Made by a program: the position numbers and the translations under genes. Of a DNA stretch of 64,000 bases, positions 33,733 through 42,466 are shown piece by piece. The notes below the pieces were generated by a model. The model made no database searches and was not told the DNA's origin. It saw nothing but the letters and a program-made list of their open reading frames with translations. This DNA is from a virus: the IMG/VR virus record IMGVR_UViG_3300034073_004910, positions 30,403 to 94,402 of that record; one strand, given 5' to 3'. Within the stretch, counting starts at the first letter, position 1. The number at the start of each line of letters is the position of its first letter.

Positions 33733-34936
33733 CTTTCGCAAAACAGAGAAGTTGAATCCAGCACAGCCGAGTATCGCTTTATCGGAAGGCAGCGTTATTG
33801 AATCTCGAGAGATTGTAACAAATTATCGAATTCAATATGAAAATTTAGAAGTTGTAAATCGAGCAGTAAACATGCTCGTAGACGACATTGCAGAAATTAG
33901 CATTGCTGTCAATGAGCGTTTAACAGGAATCGTACCAGCCGCACGCCCAACCGTGGAAACGGGTGCGGTAGTTCCGGTTTTTCGACAAAAGCAAGTTTAC
34001 AATCTTTTAAATTTACAGCCCAATCCTTATCAAGATATTAATAGTTTTCGTCGCAATCTTTTTGTTGACTATCTTATCGACGGAAACATCTTTGTATACT
34101 TTGATGGCGTGTATTTGTATCATCTGCCCGCCAATCTGGTAGAAATTATACCAGACAAAAAGAACTATATTGCAGGCTACACCTATGATGGTCTGCTCGA
34201 TTTTAAGCCGTGGGAAATCATTCACGTTAAAGAAAATTCGTTTTATTCGATTTATCGTGGAGTTTCTCGCTTACGCCCAGCTTATCGCACTATGCAGCTT
34301 CTTTCGAAGATGCGTAAATTTCAGGACAACTTCTTCGACAACGGAGCAGTACCTGGACTAGTCATTAAAAGTCCTAGCACTTTAAGCGATAAAGTAAAAG
34401 AGCGTATGTTGCAGTCGTGGCAAACTCGCTATCGGCCCGACGGCGGAGGCCGCCGTCCGATTATTTTAGACGGTGGACTTGAAATTGATAGCATTAGCAA
34501 TATCAACTTCAAAGAAATGGATTTTCAGTCTTCCGTCAATTCGATTGAAAATATTATATTGAAAGCAATTGGAGTTCCTCCATTGCTTTTGGACTCGGGC
34601 AACAATGCAAACATTCGTCCGAATCATCGACTGTATTATCTGGAAACTGTAATTCCAATTCTTCGAAAGTATATGTTTGCTTTTGAAAGATTTTTCGGTT
34701 ACAATCTCACAGAGGATGCATCGAATATTCCAGCATTGCAACCGGAGTTGAGCGAACAAGCGCGTTACTATTCTACTTTAGTAAACAGTGGTATTATAAC
34801 GCCAAACGAAGCTCGACTGAAACTGGGCAAGCCTGCACTTGAAGGATTGGATGAAATTCGAATTCCTCAAAATATTGCAGGCTCCTCTGTGAATCCCGCC
34901 GTAGGCGGGCGGCCCAGTGAAGAGGAGCGAGCGTGA
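33719..34936 (+). CDS. portal protein (HK97 type)
   Basis: This 405-residue protein has the HK97 portal layout: VYNLLNLQPNPYQDINSFRR, VDYLIDGNIFVYFDG, IIHVKENSFYSIYRGVSRL, FQDNFFDNGAVPGLVIKSP and NIILKAIGVPPLLLDSGNNA. It forms the dodecameric DNA channel at the capsid vertex. The C-terminus NEARLKLGKPALEGLDEI is characteristic of the family. Complete length. Confidence 0.93.
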   Translation: MAWYNFRKTEKLNPAQPSIALSEGSVIESREIVTNYRIQYENLEVVNRAVNMLVDDIAEISIAVNERLTGIVPAARPTVETGAVVPVFRQKQVYNLLNLQPNPYQDINSFRRNLFVDYLIDGNIFVYFDGVYLYHLPANLVEIIPDKKNYIAGYTYDGLLDFKPWEIIHVKENSFYSIYRGVSRLRPAYRTMQLLSKMRKFQDNFFDNGAVPGLVIKSPSTLSDKVKERMLQSWQTRYRPDGGGRRPIILDGGLEIDSISNINFKEMDFQSSVNSIENIILKAIGVPPLLLDSGNNANIRPNHRLYYLETVIPILRKYMFAFERFFGYNLTEDASNIPALQPELSEQARYYSTLVNSGIITPNEARLKLGKPALEGLDEIRIPQNIAGSSVNPAVGGRPSEEERA

Positions 34937-35268
34937 GCTACGATTACATCTCCGGTACGCTCGGAGGAGCAATGCGACGTCGTCGTCGGCGTCCTCGTGT
35001 TAGATTTGCGTATAAAACGAATAATGCAATCGAATTAACACTTACAGCTCGCGGAGAACAAGAATTTAATTTTGCATCGTATTTTAGCGGTGAAAACTTA
35101 AGTTTTAGTCTAAGCGGGGATACAGCAAATCTTTCTATTGATGAAAGCACTGGAATTGCCAATACATCACTAGTGCCAGAAGGAAGCGCGGTTTACAACT
35201 TCTACGTGACTGCAACCAGTACACTCGGAAGTGTTCAATCGCCTGTCTTCGTGCTAAGTACGGAGTAA
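34933..35268 (+). CDS. small virion-associated protein with cadherin-like domain (111 aa)
   Basis: GTG 34933 overlaps the portal stop. An Arg-rich segment (MRRRRRRPRVRF) precedes a beta-rich domain (FSLSGDTANLSIDESTGIAN, YNFYVTATSTLGSVQSPVF) of the putative-Ig/cadherin type. Position between portal and protease suggests a head protein, perhaps DNA- or capsid-binding through the Arg cluster. This is inference. Confidence 0.55.
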   Translation: MSYDYISGTLGGAMRRRRRRPRVRFAYKTNNAIELTLTARGEQEFNFASYFSGENLSFSLSGDTANLSIDESTGIANTSLVPEGSAVYNFYVTATSTLGSVQSPVFVLSTE

Positions 35269-35270
35269 TT

Positions 35271-35546
35271 ATGACAAAAGGACAATTACTTGAAACCATT
35301 GCAAACTATTTTGTTGCAAAAGGTAAATATTTAAATATGCGAGAGTACAAGCAGCAGCCTGACTTTCCTGTAAGTCCGAACTTAGTACTTCGTGCTTACG
35401 GATCGTGGGGTCGTCTACCGAGCAAGATCAAGAAGTATTATCCTGATATTGCAGCTAAGATTGGAGCGCCTGTGGCTGCCCCTAAGCCTGCGCTCAAAAA
35501 AGCAAAGGTAGCTGAGCCTGTAAATGAGCAAAGCAGCGAATCTTAA
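35271..35546 (+). CDS. unknown head-module protein, 91 aa
   Basis: Begins MTKGQLLETIANYFVAKGKY, has FPVSPNLVLRAYGSWGRLPS and an Ala/Lys/Pro-rich tail. The N-terminal half could be a small helical DNA-binding fold (R-Y-GSW-RL pattern as in homing-related domains), the tail a linker. It overlaps the capsid gene by 23 nt. No firm function. Confidence 0.5.
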   Translation: MTKGQLLETIANYFVAKGKYLNMREYKQQPDFPVSPNLVLRAYGSWGRLPSKIKKYYPDIAAKIGAPVAAPKPALKKAKVAEPVNEQSSES

Positions 35547-37809
35547 GACAGGAGACTATGTAAAGTGGAATTCGTCTGGCGGCATAGCCAAAGGACGAAT
35601 TGAGCACACAATGAAAGAAGGCGTGTTAGGAATTCCTGGTAGTAGTTTTTCGATTACTGCTACAGAAGAAGATCCGGCAGCTTTAATTCGTATTTACAGG
35701 GACGGTAAAGAGACTGAAACTCTGGTAGGCCATAAGTTTTCTACTCTTACTAAAATTTCCCGAGAAGAAGCTTTAAAGGCTGCGGACGGAATTAATATCA
35801 TGACAAAAAATTTCTTTTTAGATACAGAGTTTAAAGCCTATGTAAGCGACGACGGGGATACTTACATTACAGGGCTTGCCAGTACTCCGGAAGTAGATCG
35901 CACTGGCGATATTATTGAATCGAATGCATGGTTAAAAGGCGGACTGGAAAATTACAAGAAAAATCCAGTAATTCTTTTTAATCACTCTTATGCGAAGCCA
36001 ATCGGTAAAGCGGTAGAAATTCAAACCGATGTAGAAGGCTTACGAATTAAAGCTAAGATTTCTCGTGCTGCGGGCGAGATTTTAGATCTTATCAAAGATG
36101 GAGTCCTTGGAGCTTTCTCCGTTGGTTTTCGAATCAAGGATGCCGATTATATGCCAGAAACCGACGGATTTCGTATCAAAGATGCAGAGTTGTTTGAAAT
36201 TTCAGTAGTATCTGTTCCTGCAAATCAATCTGCAATTTTTTCTTTGTCAAAGTCCTTTGAAAGCTCAGAGGAATATCAAAGTTTTAAACAGACCTTTATG
36301 AATGACGGCCTAGACGGGTTAGAAGAGAAAGTAAATGCTGAATCTTCGAGCGCCCCTGCGCCGGGAGAAGCGACTTCAGTCGCAACTATGGAGATAAAAA
36401 AGATGGATCCAAAAGAGTTAGAAGCACTAGTAGCTTCTGTTGCAGAAAAAACTGCACAAACATTAGCTGCTGCACAAGTCGAGCGTGAAGAAAAGTCTCG
36501 TCTTGCTGCCGAAGAAGCTGCTCGAAAAGCATCGGAAGAAAAGCAACTCTCCGATAAAATCTCGGTAGCAGTTACTACGGGGGCGGAACGACTTGTTGCA
36601 GATATTGAGAAGCGTTTTGCTGATAAGAACGCTGATCTGGAAAAGATCGTTAGCGATCTTCGCAATGAAATTTCTGAGAAGTCTCATGAAATTATGCAAA
36701 TTCGTGAATCCAAGCGAATTTTTGCCGATCGTGCAGATGGCGACTGGAAGAAGGCTTTTGCAAAAGATGCGGATGACGCATTTATTCTTGGCCTGGTTAC
36801 TCGCAAAGGCTGGCAGCAGACTTCGCTGGGTCGCCAACTGGTTGAGAAAGTTAACCAGCATTCTGGCGTTGAAGTTTCGAGTGCCGACTTTGAACAGACG
36901 GTATCGACGAACATTGAGCGTGATATTCAGAACGAGCTGATTCTGGCTCCTCTGTTCCGCGAAATTCCGATGACAGCAGCTAGCCTGATTCTGCCGATTC
37001 TGCCTGACGCTGGTTACGCAGAGTTTACGTCTTCGCAAGCTGCTGGCGGTTCTTCGCCGAAAGGTAACTTAGATCCGCGTTCGAATGCTTATGGTTCGCC
37101 CTACATCGGTGTTACCATGTCCGAGCGTGTACTGACAACCAAGAAGCTGATTTCGAAGAGCTATCTGGGCAACGAGACAGAAGAAGATGCAATTCTTCCG
37201 ATTCTGCCTCTGATTCGTGAGTCGATGGTTCGTTCGCACGCTCGTGCAATCGAAGCTTCGATTCTCGTAGGTAATCACGCTGACGGTCCTTTTGGAACTG
37301 GTGGAGCTTCGTATGACGGTCTGATTACTCTGGCCGCCGCTGATAGCGATAAGACTCAAAGCTCGACTGTAACGTATGCAAATACGGTCTTTACAGCAGC
37401 TGATCTGCTTGGTCTGCGTAAGAACATGGGCAAGTATGGCGTTCGTCCGGAAGACGTTGTTTACATCGTTAACCAGCGTACCTACTTCGAACTGCTCGAA
37501 GATGCTGAGTTCCAGGACATGAACCTGGTTGGAAATCTGGCTACGAAGATCAATGGTCAAGTTGGTCAGATCTATGGCAGCCGTGTTCTGCTCTGCGATG
37601 AGTTCGCAACTCCGGCTGCTGGAAAGTATGCCGCTATCGCAGTCTATCCGCGTAACTTCGTTGTTCCGCGTCTGCGTGGAGTTACGATTGAATCGGATTA
37701 CGATGTTGAGAATCAGCGTCGTGTGCTGGTTGCATCGCAGCGTCTTGGCTTTATTGATATTATCGACGGAGCTACGTCTAAGTGGGCACTTCAGTACCCT
37801 GGTTCGTAA
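35524..37809 (+). CDS. TUDOR-like domain + prohead protease + HK97 major capsid fusion (761 aa)
   Basis: Domain order: residues about 1-85 a hypervirulence-associated/DUF2945 TUDOR-like barrel (GDYVKWNSSGGIAKGRIEHT ... LVGHKFSTLTKI). About 95-245 is a HK97 prohead protease with LFNHSYAKPIG (His) and GVLGAFSVGFRI (Ser). A Lys/Glu/Ala coiled coil (about 290-400) serves as scaffold. From about 405 the HK97-fold capsid protein follows (SILVGNHADGPFGTGG, VLVASQRLGFIDIIDGA). The protease should cut itself and the scaffold off. Codon use shifts strongly to CTG/CGT in the capsid part, as in highly expressed genes. Confidence 0.92.
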   Translation: MSKAANLKTGDYVKWNSSGGIAKGRIEHTMKEGVLGIPGSSFSITATEEDPAALIRIYRDGKETETLVGHKFSTLTKISREEALKAADGINIMTKNFFLDTEFKAYVSDDGDTYITGLASTPEVDRTGDIIESNAWLKGGLENYKKNPVILFNHSYAKPIGKAVEIQTDVEGLRIKAKISRAAGEILDLIKDGVLGAFSVGFRIKDADYMPETDGFRIKDAELFEISVVSVPANQSAIFSLSKSFESSEEYQSFKQTFMNDGLDGLEEKVNAESSSAPAPGEATSVATMEIKKMDPKELEALVASVAEKTAQTLAAAQVEREEKSRLAAEEAARKASEEKQLSDKISVAVTTGAERLVADIEKRFADKNADLEKIVSDLRNEISEKSHEIMQIRESKRIFADRADGDWKKAFAKDADDAFILGLVTRKGWQQTSLGRQLVEKVNQHSGVEVSSADFEQTVSTNIERDIQNELILAPLFREIPMTAASLILPILPDAGYAEFTSSQAAGGSSPKGNLDPRSNAYGSPYIGVTMSERVLTTKKLISKSYLGNETEEDAILPILPLIRESMVRSHARAIEASILVGNHADGPFGTGGASYDGLITLAAADSDKTQSSTVTYANTVFTAADLLGLRKNMGKYGVRPEDVVYIVNQRTYFELLEDAEFQDMNLVGNLATKINGQVGQIYGSRVLLCDEFATPAAGKYAAIAVYPRNFVVPRLRGVTIESDYDVENQRRVLVASQRLGFIDIIDGATSKWALQYPGS

Positions 37810-37827
37810 GAACTTAGGCGATACTAG

Positions 37828-37853
37828 GAAGGAGAGGGGTTTCCCTCTCCTTC
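37828..37853 (+). terminator. terminator after the capsid gene
   Basis: GAAGGAGAGGG pairs with CCCTCTCCTTC across a short loop and is followed by TTTATT, 19 bases after the capsid stop. Confidence 0.88.
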
Positions 37854-37898
37854 TTTATTAATCTGATTTCCATATCAAGTTTTTTACAAGTTGATTAT

Positions 37899-38477
37899 AT
37901 GAGCGCAAATCTTATTACTATAGAAGATTATAAAACTTTGATGGGAATTACAGGCGTAAAGGATGATGAAAAACTTTATGTACTTATTCCCAGCATTAGT
38001 CAGCTTGTAAAAAACTACTGTGATAATACGATATTAGATTACTACTCCACTCCGTATACGGAGTATTTTGATATTCAGTGGGATACTTACACTGTTCAGT
38101 TAAAGTATAGCCCAATTGTTACTGTATCGCAAGTTTATGAGCGAGAAAGCCAAACTTCTGAATATCAATTGTTGGACGCAAATACAGATTATTGGATCGA
38201 CCACATTTCTGACAGCGTATTTCGTACTGATGGATCGGGTCGGTACTCAGATTGGAAGAAAGGTGTTGGAGCTGTTAAAGTTATTTACACAAACGGCTAT
38301 GAAAATACGCCGGAAGATTTAAAGCTTGCTGTAGTTGATCTCATTACTTATTATCTAAAGGACGAAAGAAAAGAACGTCGCAGCCTTGGAGCTGCAACAA
38401 TTTCTTATGCAAAAAACGCTAATGATGGCAGTTTTCCTGATTACATCAAAAGAGTTTTGGATATGTATAGAACATGA
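37899..38477 (+). CDS. head-tail connector (HK97 gp6-like adaptor)
   Basis: This 192-residue protein begins MSANLITIEDYKTLMGITGV-KDDEKLYVLIPSISQLVKNY, then strand-rich YTVQLKYSPIVTVSQVYERE and VGAVKVIYTNGYENTPEDLK-LAVVDLITYYLKDER. This helix-strand-helix layout is the gp6-like connector fold. It would sit below the portal. Position after the capsid gene agrees. Confidence 0.75.
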   Translation: MSANLITIEDYKTLMGITGVKDDEKLYVLIPSISQLVKNYCDNTILDYYSTPYTEYFDIQWDTYTVQLKYSPIVTVSQVYERESQTSEYQLLDANTDYWIDHISDSVFRTDGSGRYSDWKKGVGAVKVIYTNGYENTPEDLKLAVVDLITYYLKDERKERRSLGAATISYAKNANDGSFPDYIKRVLDMYRT

Positions 38478-39817
38478 GCAAAACAAGGTTAAATAGGTTA
38501 TTAACAGAGTTAGAAACTGGTTTATCTGAAAATTTTAGAAAAATTATAGATTATAATAACTTATGTTTTCAATTCAGCGTAGCTCAGGTAGAAAAAGAAA
38601 TCAAAGATGAATTAGAATTGATAGGACAAGGACAAAAGCTACGAAACGGTATAGTAAGCCTTATTGCCAGAGAAGCTGTAGTAAACTTAAAAAATGCATT
38701 TACAAAAAGCAACAGTCCGACTCTAGTCAAAGATAAAGCAGAAAGAGCAAAAGAAGTAGCGGCAGGAAAAATATTTTTATCTAATAAAAGTGGTACTAAT
38801 ACTTTTAGAGCTTTAACAGAAATTTTAAAGCCTGTTAAAGCAACGATAATACAAAGAGTAAGAATTGCCGGAGTTTCTTTACCTACTGGTCCAGAAGGAG
38901 AAGAGTCTCAGTTTTTTAATATTGAGCACTTAACCACTGTCTCCGATATACGAATGGCAGACGTTATACTTAAGGCGGCGGGCAGCAAGAAAAAAGCAAC
39001 AAATTTAATAGGTAAAATAAAACAATTTTCCTCCCCCGAAGCTAAAATTATTTTTGACGAGTTTATTTTAACTGTAATAAATCAAACCAAAGGTAACAAA
39101 GGAACTATAGAAAAAGACCTAGAATTAAAGTTAGAATGGAAGTCGGAAAAAAGAAACAAGAAAGAGGGAAGAGAAGAAATCGCGGCAAGAAAAAGAATTT
39201 TAGTCGAAGAATTAAAAAGAATTATTAGCGAGCAAATTAAGCATAGACAAACTCTAGGGGCCTCAGATACAGTCGAAGAATTAACAAGTAAAAAAGTTAC
39301 TGCTCTTATTGACGAAGCGATAGCAGATACTCCCAAAATAAAAAAAAAGTTTAGAAATACAAAAATAAAAAATACAACTACAAAAGCAAAGAAAGTTGTA
39401 AAAGTACCGTCTAAAATAAAGGCTAATAAAAGCGCGCGCATGGGCCCTTCTGGCATTTCTTTACCGGAGAAAAAAGCAATGCCCGAAGTACAAGGACCAA
39501 GCGCTCTAGAGATGCTAGCGTATATTAATTCTAGATTACCGGATACTGTAGCTAAAAATATGGACTTACCAGGGCTACAATATCAAACAGGCCGCTTTGC
39601 TCAAAGCGTAAAAGCGCTTAATGTACTAAAAACTAAAGGTGGATTCCCTAGCATTGAATATACTTACCAACGAGATCCTTATCAAGTATTTGAAATGGGA
39701 GCAGGAAGAGCTCCATGGGCAACGCCAGATCGTGACCCAAGAAAACTAATTGATCGGTCTATTCGTGAAATTGCTGTGGAGCTTTTGACAGGTAGACTTT
39801 ACACACGGAGAGTTTAA
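38474..39817 (+). CDS. large head-tail joining/neck candidate (447 aa)
   Basis: ATGA overlap with the connector. The middle (about 190-300) is Lys/Glu/Arg-rich and helical (KSEKRNKKEGREEIAARKRI). The C-terminal part LQYQTGRFAQSVKALNVLKT, YQRDPYQVFEMGAGRAPWAT resembles the gpG/HK97 gp10-like neck domain (TG.F..S......Y.VFE.G......P.R.P..LI). AGA/ATA/TTA codons dominate, unlike the capsid gene. Extended N-terminus is unexplained. Confidence 0.6.
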   Translation: MSKTRLNRLLTELETGLSENFRKIIDYNNLCFQFSVAQVEKEIKDELELIGQGQKLRNGIVSLIAREAVVNLKNAFTKSNSPTLVKDKAERAKEVAAGKIFLSNKSGTNTFRALTEILKPVKATIIQRVRIAGVSLPTGPEGEESQFFNIEHLTTVSDIRMADVILKAAGSKKKATNLIGKIKQFSSPEAKIIFDEFILTVINQTKGNKGTIEKDLELKLEWKSEKRNKKEGREEIAARKRILVEELKRIISEQIKHRQTLGASDTVEELTSKKVTALIDEAIADTPKIKKKFRNTKIKNTTTKAKKVVKVPSKIKANKSARMGPSGISLPEKKAMPEVQGPSALEMLAYINSRLPDTVAKNMDLPGLQYQTGRFAQSVKALNVLKTKGGFPSIEYTYQRDPYQVFEMGAGRAPWATPDRDPRKLIDRSIREIAVELLTGRLYTRRV

Positions 39818-40272
39818 TGACCGAAGCAAGACTGTACACAACCCGAAGGCTTGCTATTGTAGGAGCAATTGTAGATAAGCTTGCTCTTATTAATGGCGAC
39901 GGGGTTTATGTAACAGACGTTGGTGGAAACGTACATCCTCGCCTTAAGTACTGGGATGAAATAGAAGAATTTCCTTCAATTTGTGTAAACGCCGGAGCAG
40001 AGACTCGAGAATATCAAGGTGGCGGGTACAAAGATCGTTTTTTAAATGTAAAAATTACTTGTTATGTAAATGAAGAAGATCCAGTAAGCGCTCTAGAAGC
40101 CTTAATGGAAGATGTGGAAACCTGCCTCGAAGAAAACAGTAGACTAATGTATACTACAAGATCAGGCAAGGTAGGCTATACGCAAATGATCACAATATTA
40201 AGCTTAGATACCGACGAAGGAGTAATGGCTCCTTTAGGAATTGGCGAAATATTGTGCGAAGTACGATATTAA
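39817..40272 (+). CDS. tail terminator-like protein (151 aa)
   Basis: Begins MTEARLYTTRRLAIVGAIVD and contains FPSICVNAGAETREYQGGGY, then FLNVKITCYVNEEDPVSALE-ALMEDVETCLE. The pattern of a helix, strand with FP.I.V..G.E, and V.CYV...DP..ALE.L..DVE fits tail terminator/completion proteins (gpU-like). It caps the tail tube at its head-proximal end. It overlaps the joining gene by one base. Confidence 0.7.
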   Translation: MTEARLYTTRRLAIVGAIVDKLALINGDGVYVTDVGGNVHPRLKYWDEIEEFPSICVNAGAETREYQGGGYKDRFLNVKITCYVNEEDPVSALEALMEDVETCLEENSRLMYTTRSGKVGYTQMITILSLDTDEGVMAPLGIGEILCEVRY

Positions 40273-40323
40273 TTTTGAGCTTACTAGTAAGCTCAATGCT
40301 GAGAAATCAGTTCGGAGAAAAAA

Positions 40324-41550
40324 ATGGCGGAAAAATTACAACTTAGTAGAAATACTAAAGTTTATATCAGAGATGTGGACAGCACTCTGACGAATGCCAC
40401 CCCCGTATGGTGGGAACTGCCTGTATTAGACGGGTTTGCGTTTAGTCAAGGTACAGAAAGTATCGAAATTACACTGTCCGAAGCAGCTGATTCCAATAAT
40501 AACACGCGTCGCGGTAAGCTCGCGTTTAACACAGCGTTGGCTCCTGTAGAATGGAGTTTAACAACCTATGTTCGTCCCTTTAAGAGCGTAGGCGGCCGCA
40601 CAGCCTCCGTCGGTGGATTTGTAGACAACGTCGCGGGGTATGTGCACGCTGTAGAAGAGCCTCTCTGGGCTTATATGGTCATGGGAGCTGGAGAGACTTA
40701 CACTTCGAATACAGGCAGCACTCGGGCAGCCGGCAATAACTGGGGCAGCACAACGACTGGTGTATGGTCGAATACTAGCCTTATGAGTATTGACTTTGCA
40801 AAGTCGAACAAGACCGCATTGCGTACATTTGAAATGTACTTTGCAATGTCTTCGACGGGTACGGGGTCTCCGGACACTGTTTATCGGTTAGTGGATGCTT
40901 GTGTTAACAGCGTAACTATTGACTTTGATATTGAAGGAATTGCACAGTTGCAGTGGGCTGGATTTGCAAAGCAAATTACTCATGCAAACTCTGCTCCGTT
41001 CTTGTCTGGAACTGCAAATAGCATTACAGAAGCAGTAAACTCTACAAATACATTTATTCGTAATCGACTTACTACTGCAAACGTTGGCACGAAGATGACA
41101 AACTTTGGTGGTGACGGTGTTAATAATAAGTATTACAATATCATTTTGACAGGTGGTTCGATTACCATTGAAAACAACATTACTTATTTGACCCCAGAAG
41201 AGCTTGGAAAAGTAAATATTCCTCTTGGTCATGTAACTGGAACTCGCAGCGTTTCGGGAACTTTTACAGCTTATCTTGACGACGACACAAGTGCAAACAG
41301 CTCTGGTGCATTGTTACGGGACATGGCTGCAAATACTAGCGCTGCTCGTAACGAATTTGCTGTATTGTTTTCGATTGGTGGAGCAACCGCTCCCAAAGTT
41401 GAGTTTAATATTCCCACAACTCACCTCGAAATTCCGACGCATAATATTGAAGATGTGATCGGTGTTGAGGTAAACTTTATGGGACTGCCCACAGATATTT
41501 CGAATACAAACGAAATGTCGGTTCGTTACTATGGAGTTGTACCTGCTTAA
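40324..41550 (+). CDS. major tail tube protein (408 aa)
   Basis: Begins MAEKLQLSRNTKVYIRDVDS and is beta-rich (FAFSQGTESIEITLSEAADS ... RGKLAFNTALAPVEWSLTTY). It contains long Thr/Asn/Ser-rich loops and an IENNITYLTPEELGKVNIPL insertion. Location between terminator and tail chaperones fixes the role. Length is long for a tube protein, suggesting an added surface domain. Confidence 0.78.
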   Translation: MAEKLQLSRNTKVYIRDVDSTLTNATPVWWELPVLDGFAFSQGTESIEITLSEAADSNNNTRRGKLAFNTALAPVEWSLTTYVRPFKSVGGRTASVGGFVDNVAGYVHAVEEPLWAYMVMGAGETYTSNTGSTRAAGNNWGSTTTGVWSNTSLMSIDFAKSNKTALRTFEMYFAMSSTGTGSPDTVYRLVDACVNSVTIDFDIEGIAQLQWAGFAKQITHANSAPFLSGTANSITEAVNSTNTFIRNRLTTANVGTKMTNFGGDGVNNKYYNIILTGGSITIENNITYLTPEELGKVNIPLGHVTGTRSVSGTFTAYLDDDTSANSSGALLRDMAANTSAARNEFAVLFSIGGATAPKVEFNIPTTHLEIPTHNIEDVIGVEVNFMGLPTDISNTNEMSVRYYGVVPA

Positions 41551-41559
41551 AAAAAGTAG

Positions 41560-41625
41560 TTGACTTTTAGGTAGTATTAACTTATAATAGGTAACAAATA
41601 GAGGGAGAATTTTCTCCCTCTATTT
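41560..41625 (+). promoter_or_regulatory. promoter followed at once by a terminator-like hairpin
   Basis: TTGACT (41560-41565), 17 bp, TATAAT (41583-41588). AAATAGAGGGAGAA pairs with TTCTCCCTCTATTT (41596-41625) with T-rich ends. The hairpin starts within about 5 nt of the predicted start point. It also serves as the tail-tube terminator. Confidence 0.78.
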
Positions 41626-41657
41626 TACATAACAATAAAAATTTTTTGGAATATATT

Positions 41658-42089
41658 ATGACAGATTCAATTTCTTTATCTACGCTTTTAACGCCAAGCA
41701 AAACAGTAAGTTTTGAATATCCTGGATTTCCCGGCTTTTTTGTAGACCTTTGTTTTTTGTCTCGGGACGAAATGTTAAAACTGCGTAAGCGTTGTGTGAC
41801 TACAAAATTTAATCGCCGTACTCGTCAGCCTGAAGAAGAGCTGGACGAGGACAAGTTCGCTGTAGAGTATACTCAGGCTGTAATCAAAGGTTGGAAGGGT
41901 CTCAAAGTATCTTACTTAGAAGAGCTTCTGTTAGTGGATACATCGTCGCTTCCGGCAGATATGAAAGAGCTTGTCTACACTCAAGACAACGCAATCACTC
42001 TGATGAAAAACAGCTCAGACTTTGATACTTGGGTTGTGGAAACTGTGGGTGAACTTGCAAATTTTTCGAAAGCCAAGTCGAAGAAGTAA
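41658..42089 (+). CDS. tail assembly chaperone, short form (gpG-like)
   Basis: ATG 41658 with GGAA upstream (MTDSISLSTLLTPSKTVSFE). The 143-residue product is helical after a beta start (FLSRDEMLKLRKRCVTTKFN). It precedes the tape measure and has an overlapping frame behind it, the standard gpG/gpGT arrangement. It would coat the tape measure during tail assembly. Confidence 0.78.
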   Translation: MTDSISLSTLLTPSKTVSFEYPGFPGFFVDLCFLSRDEMLKLRKRCVTTKFNRRTRQPEEELDEDKFAVEYTQAVIKGWKGLKVSYLEELLLVDTSSLPADMKELVYTQDNAITLMKNSSDFDTWVVETVGELANFSKAKSKK

Positions 42090-42466
42090 GTAAACTTATT
42101 CGACGACGCATAAAGCAAGAATCTGACATATCAATAGAGAGTTACCTAGCTATATGTGAACAGCTAGGTCGCCTGCCTGATCCTGACAAAATGCCACTGA
42201 CCGACGCTGATTTTCCCGCGGAGGCTCAAGTGGCATTTTTTATTTATAGTTATTTGCCAGATCGTTGGGACGGAGCTTCCGGAGCTTTTATGGGCAAAGA
42301 CTGGTCTTCTCTTTCTACTATTTTTGATTTATTTGAAATTGAAGACAGAAGATTTATTTTTCAGCTTATAAAGATTATAGAAATAACTTCGATAGATGCG
42401 ATAAATGATAGAATTTCTCAGAAGCGAAAATCTTCTGAAAGAGCTGCAAAAGCTAGAGCACAGTAA
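41658..42466 (+). CDS. tail assembly chaperone, -1 frameshift product (gpGT-like)
   Basis: The slippery heptamer A-AAT-TTT lies at 42059-42065 in the zero frame (GCA AAT TTT). The -1 frame is open from before it to 42466 (VEEVSKLIRRRIKQESDISI ... FQLIKIIEITSIDAINDRIS), giving about 269 residues. The T part has no good start of its own near the overlap. Frequency of shifting cannot be read from sequence. Confidence 0.8.

Noticed and set aside
38474-39817. Broken or fused gene
   Set aside because: The 447-codon frame is intact and its C-terminal neck-like part is in frame. The unusual codon use alone does not show a fusion error.
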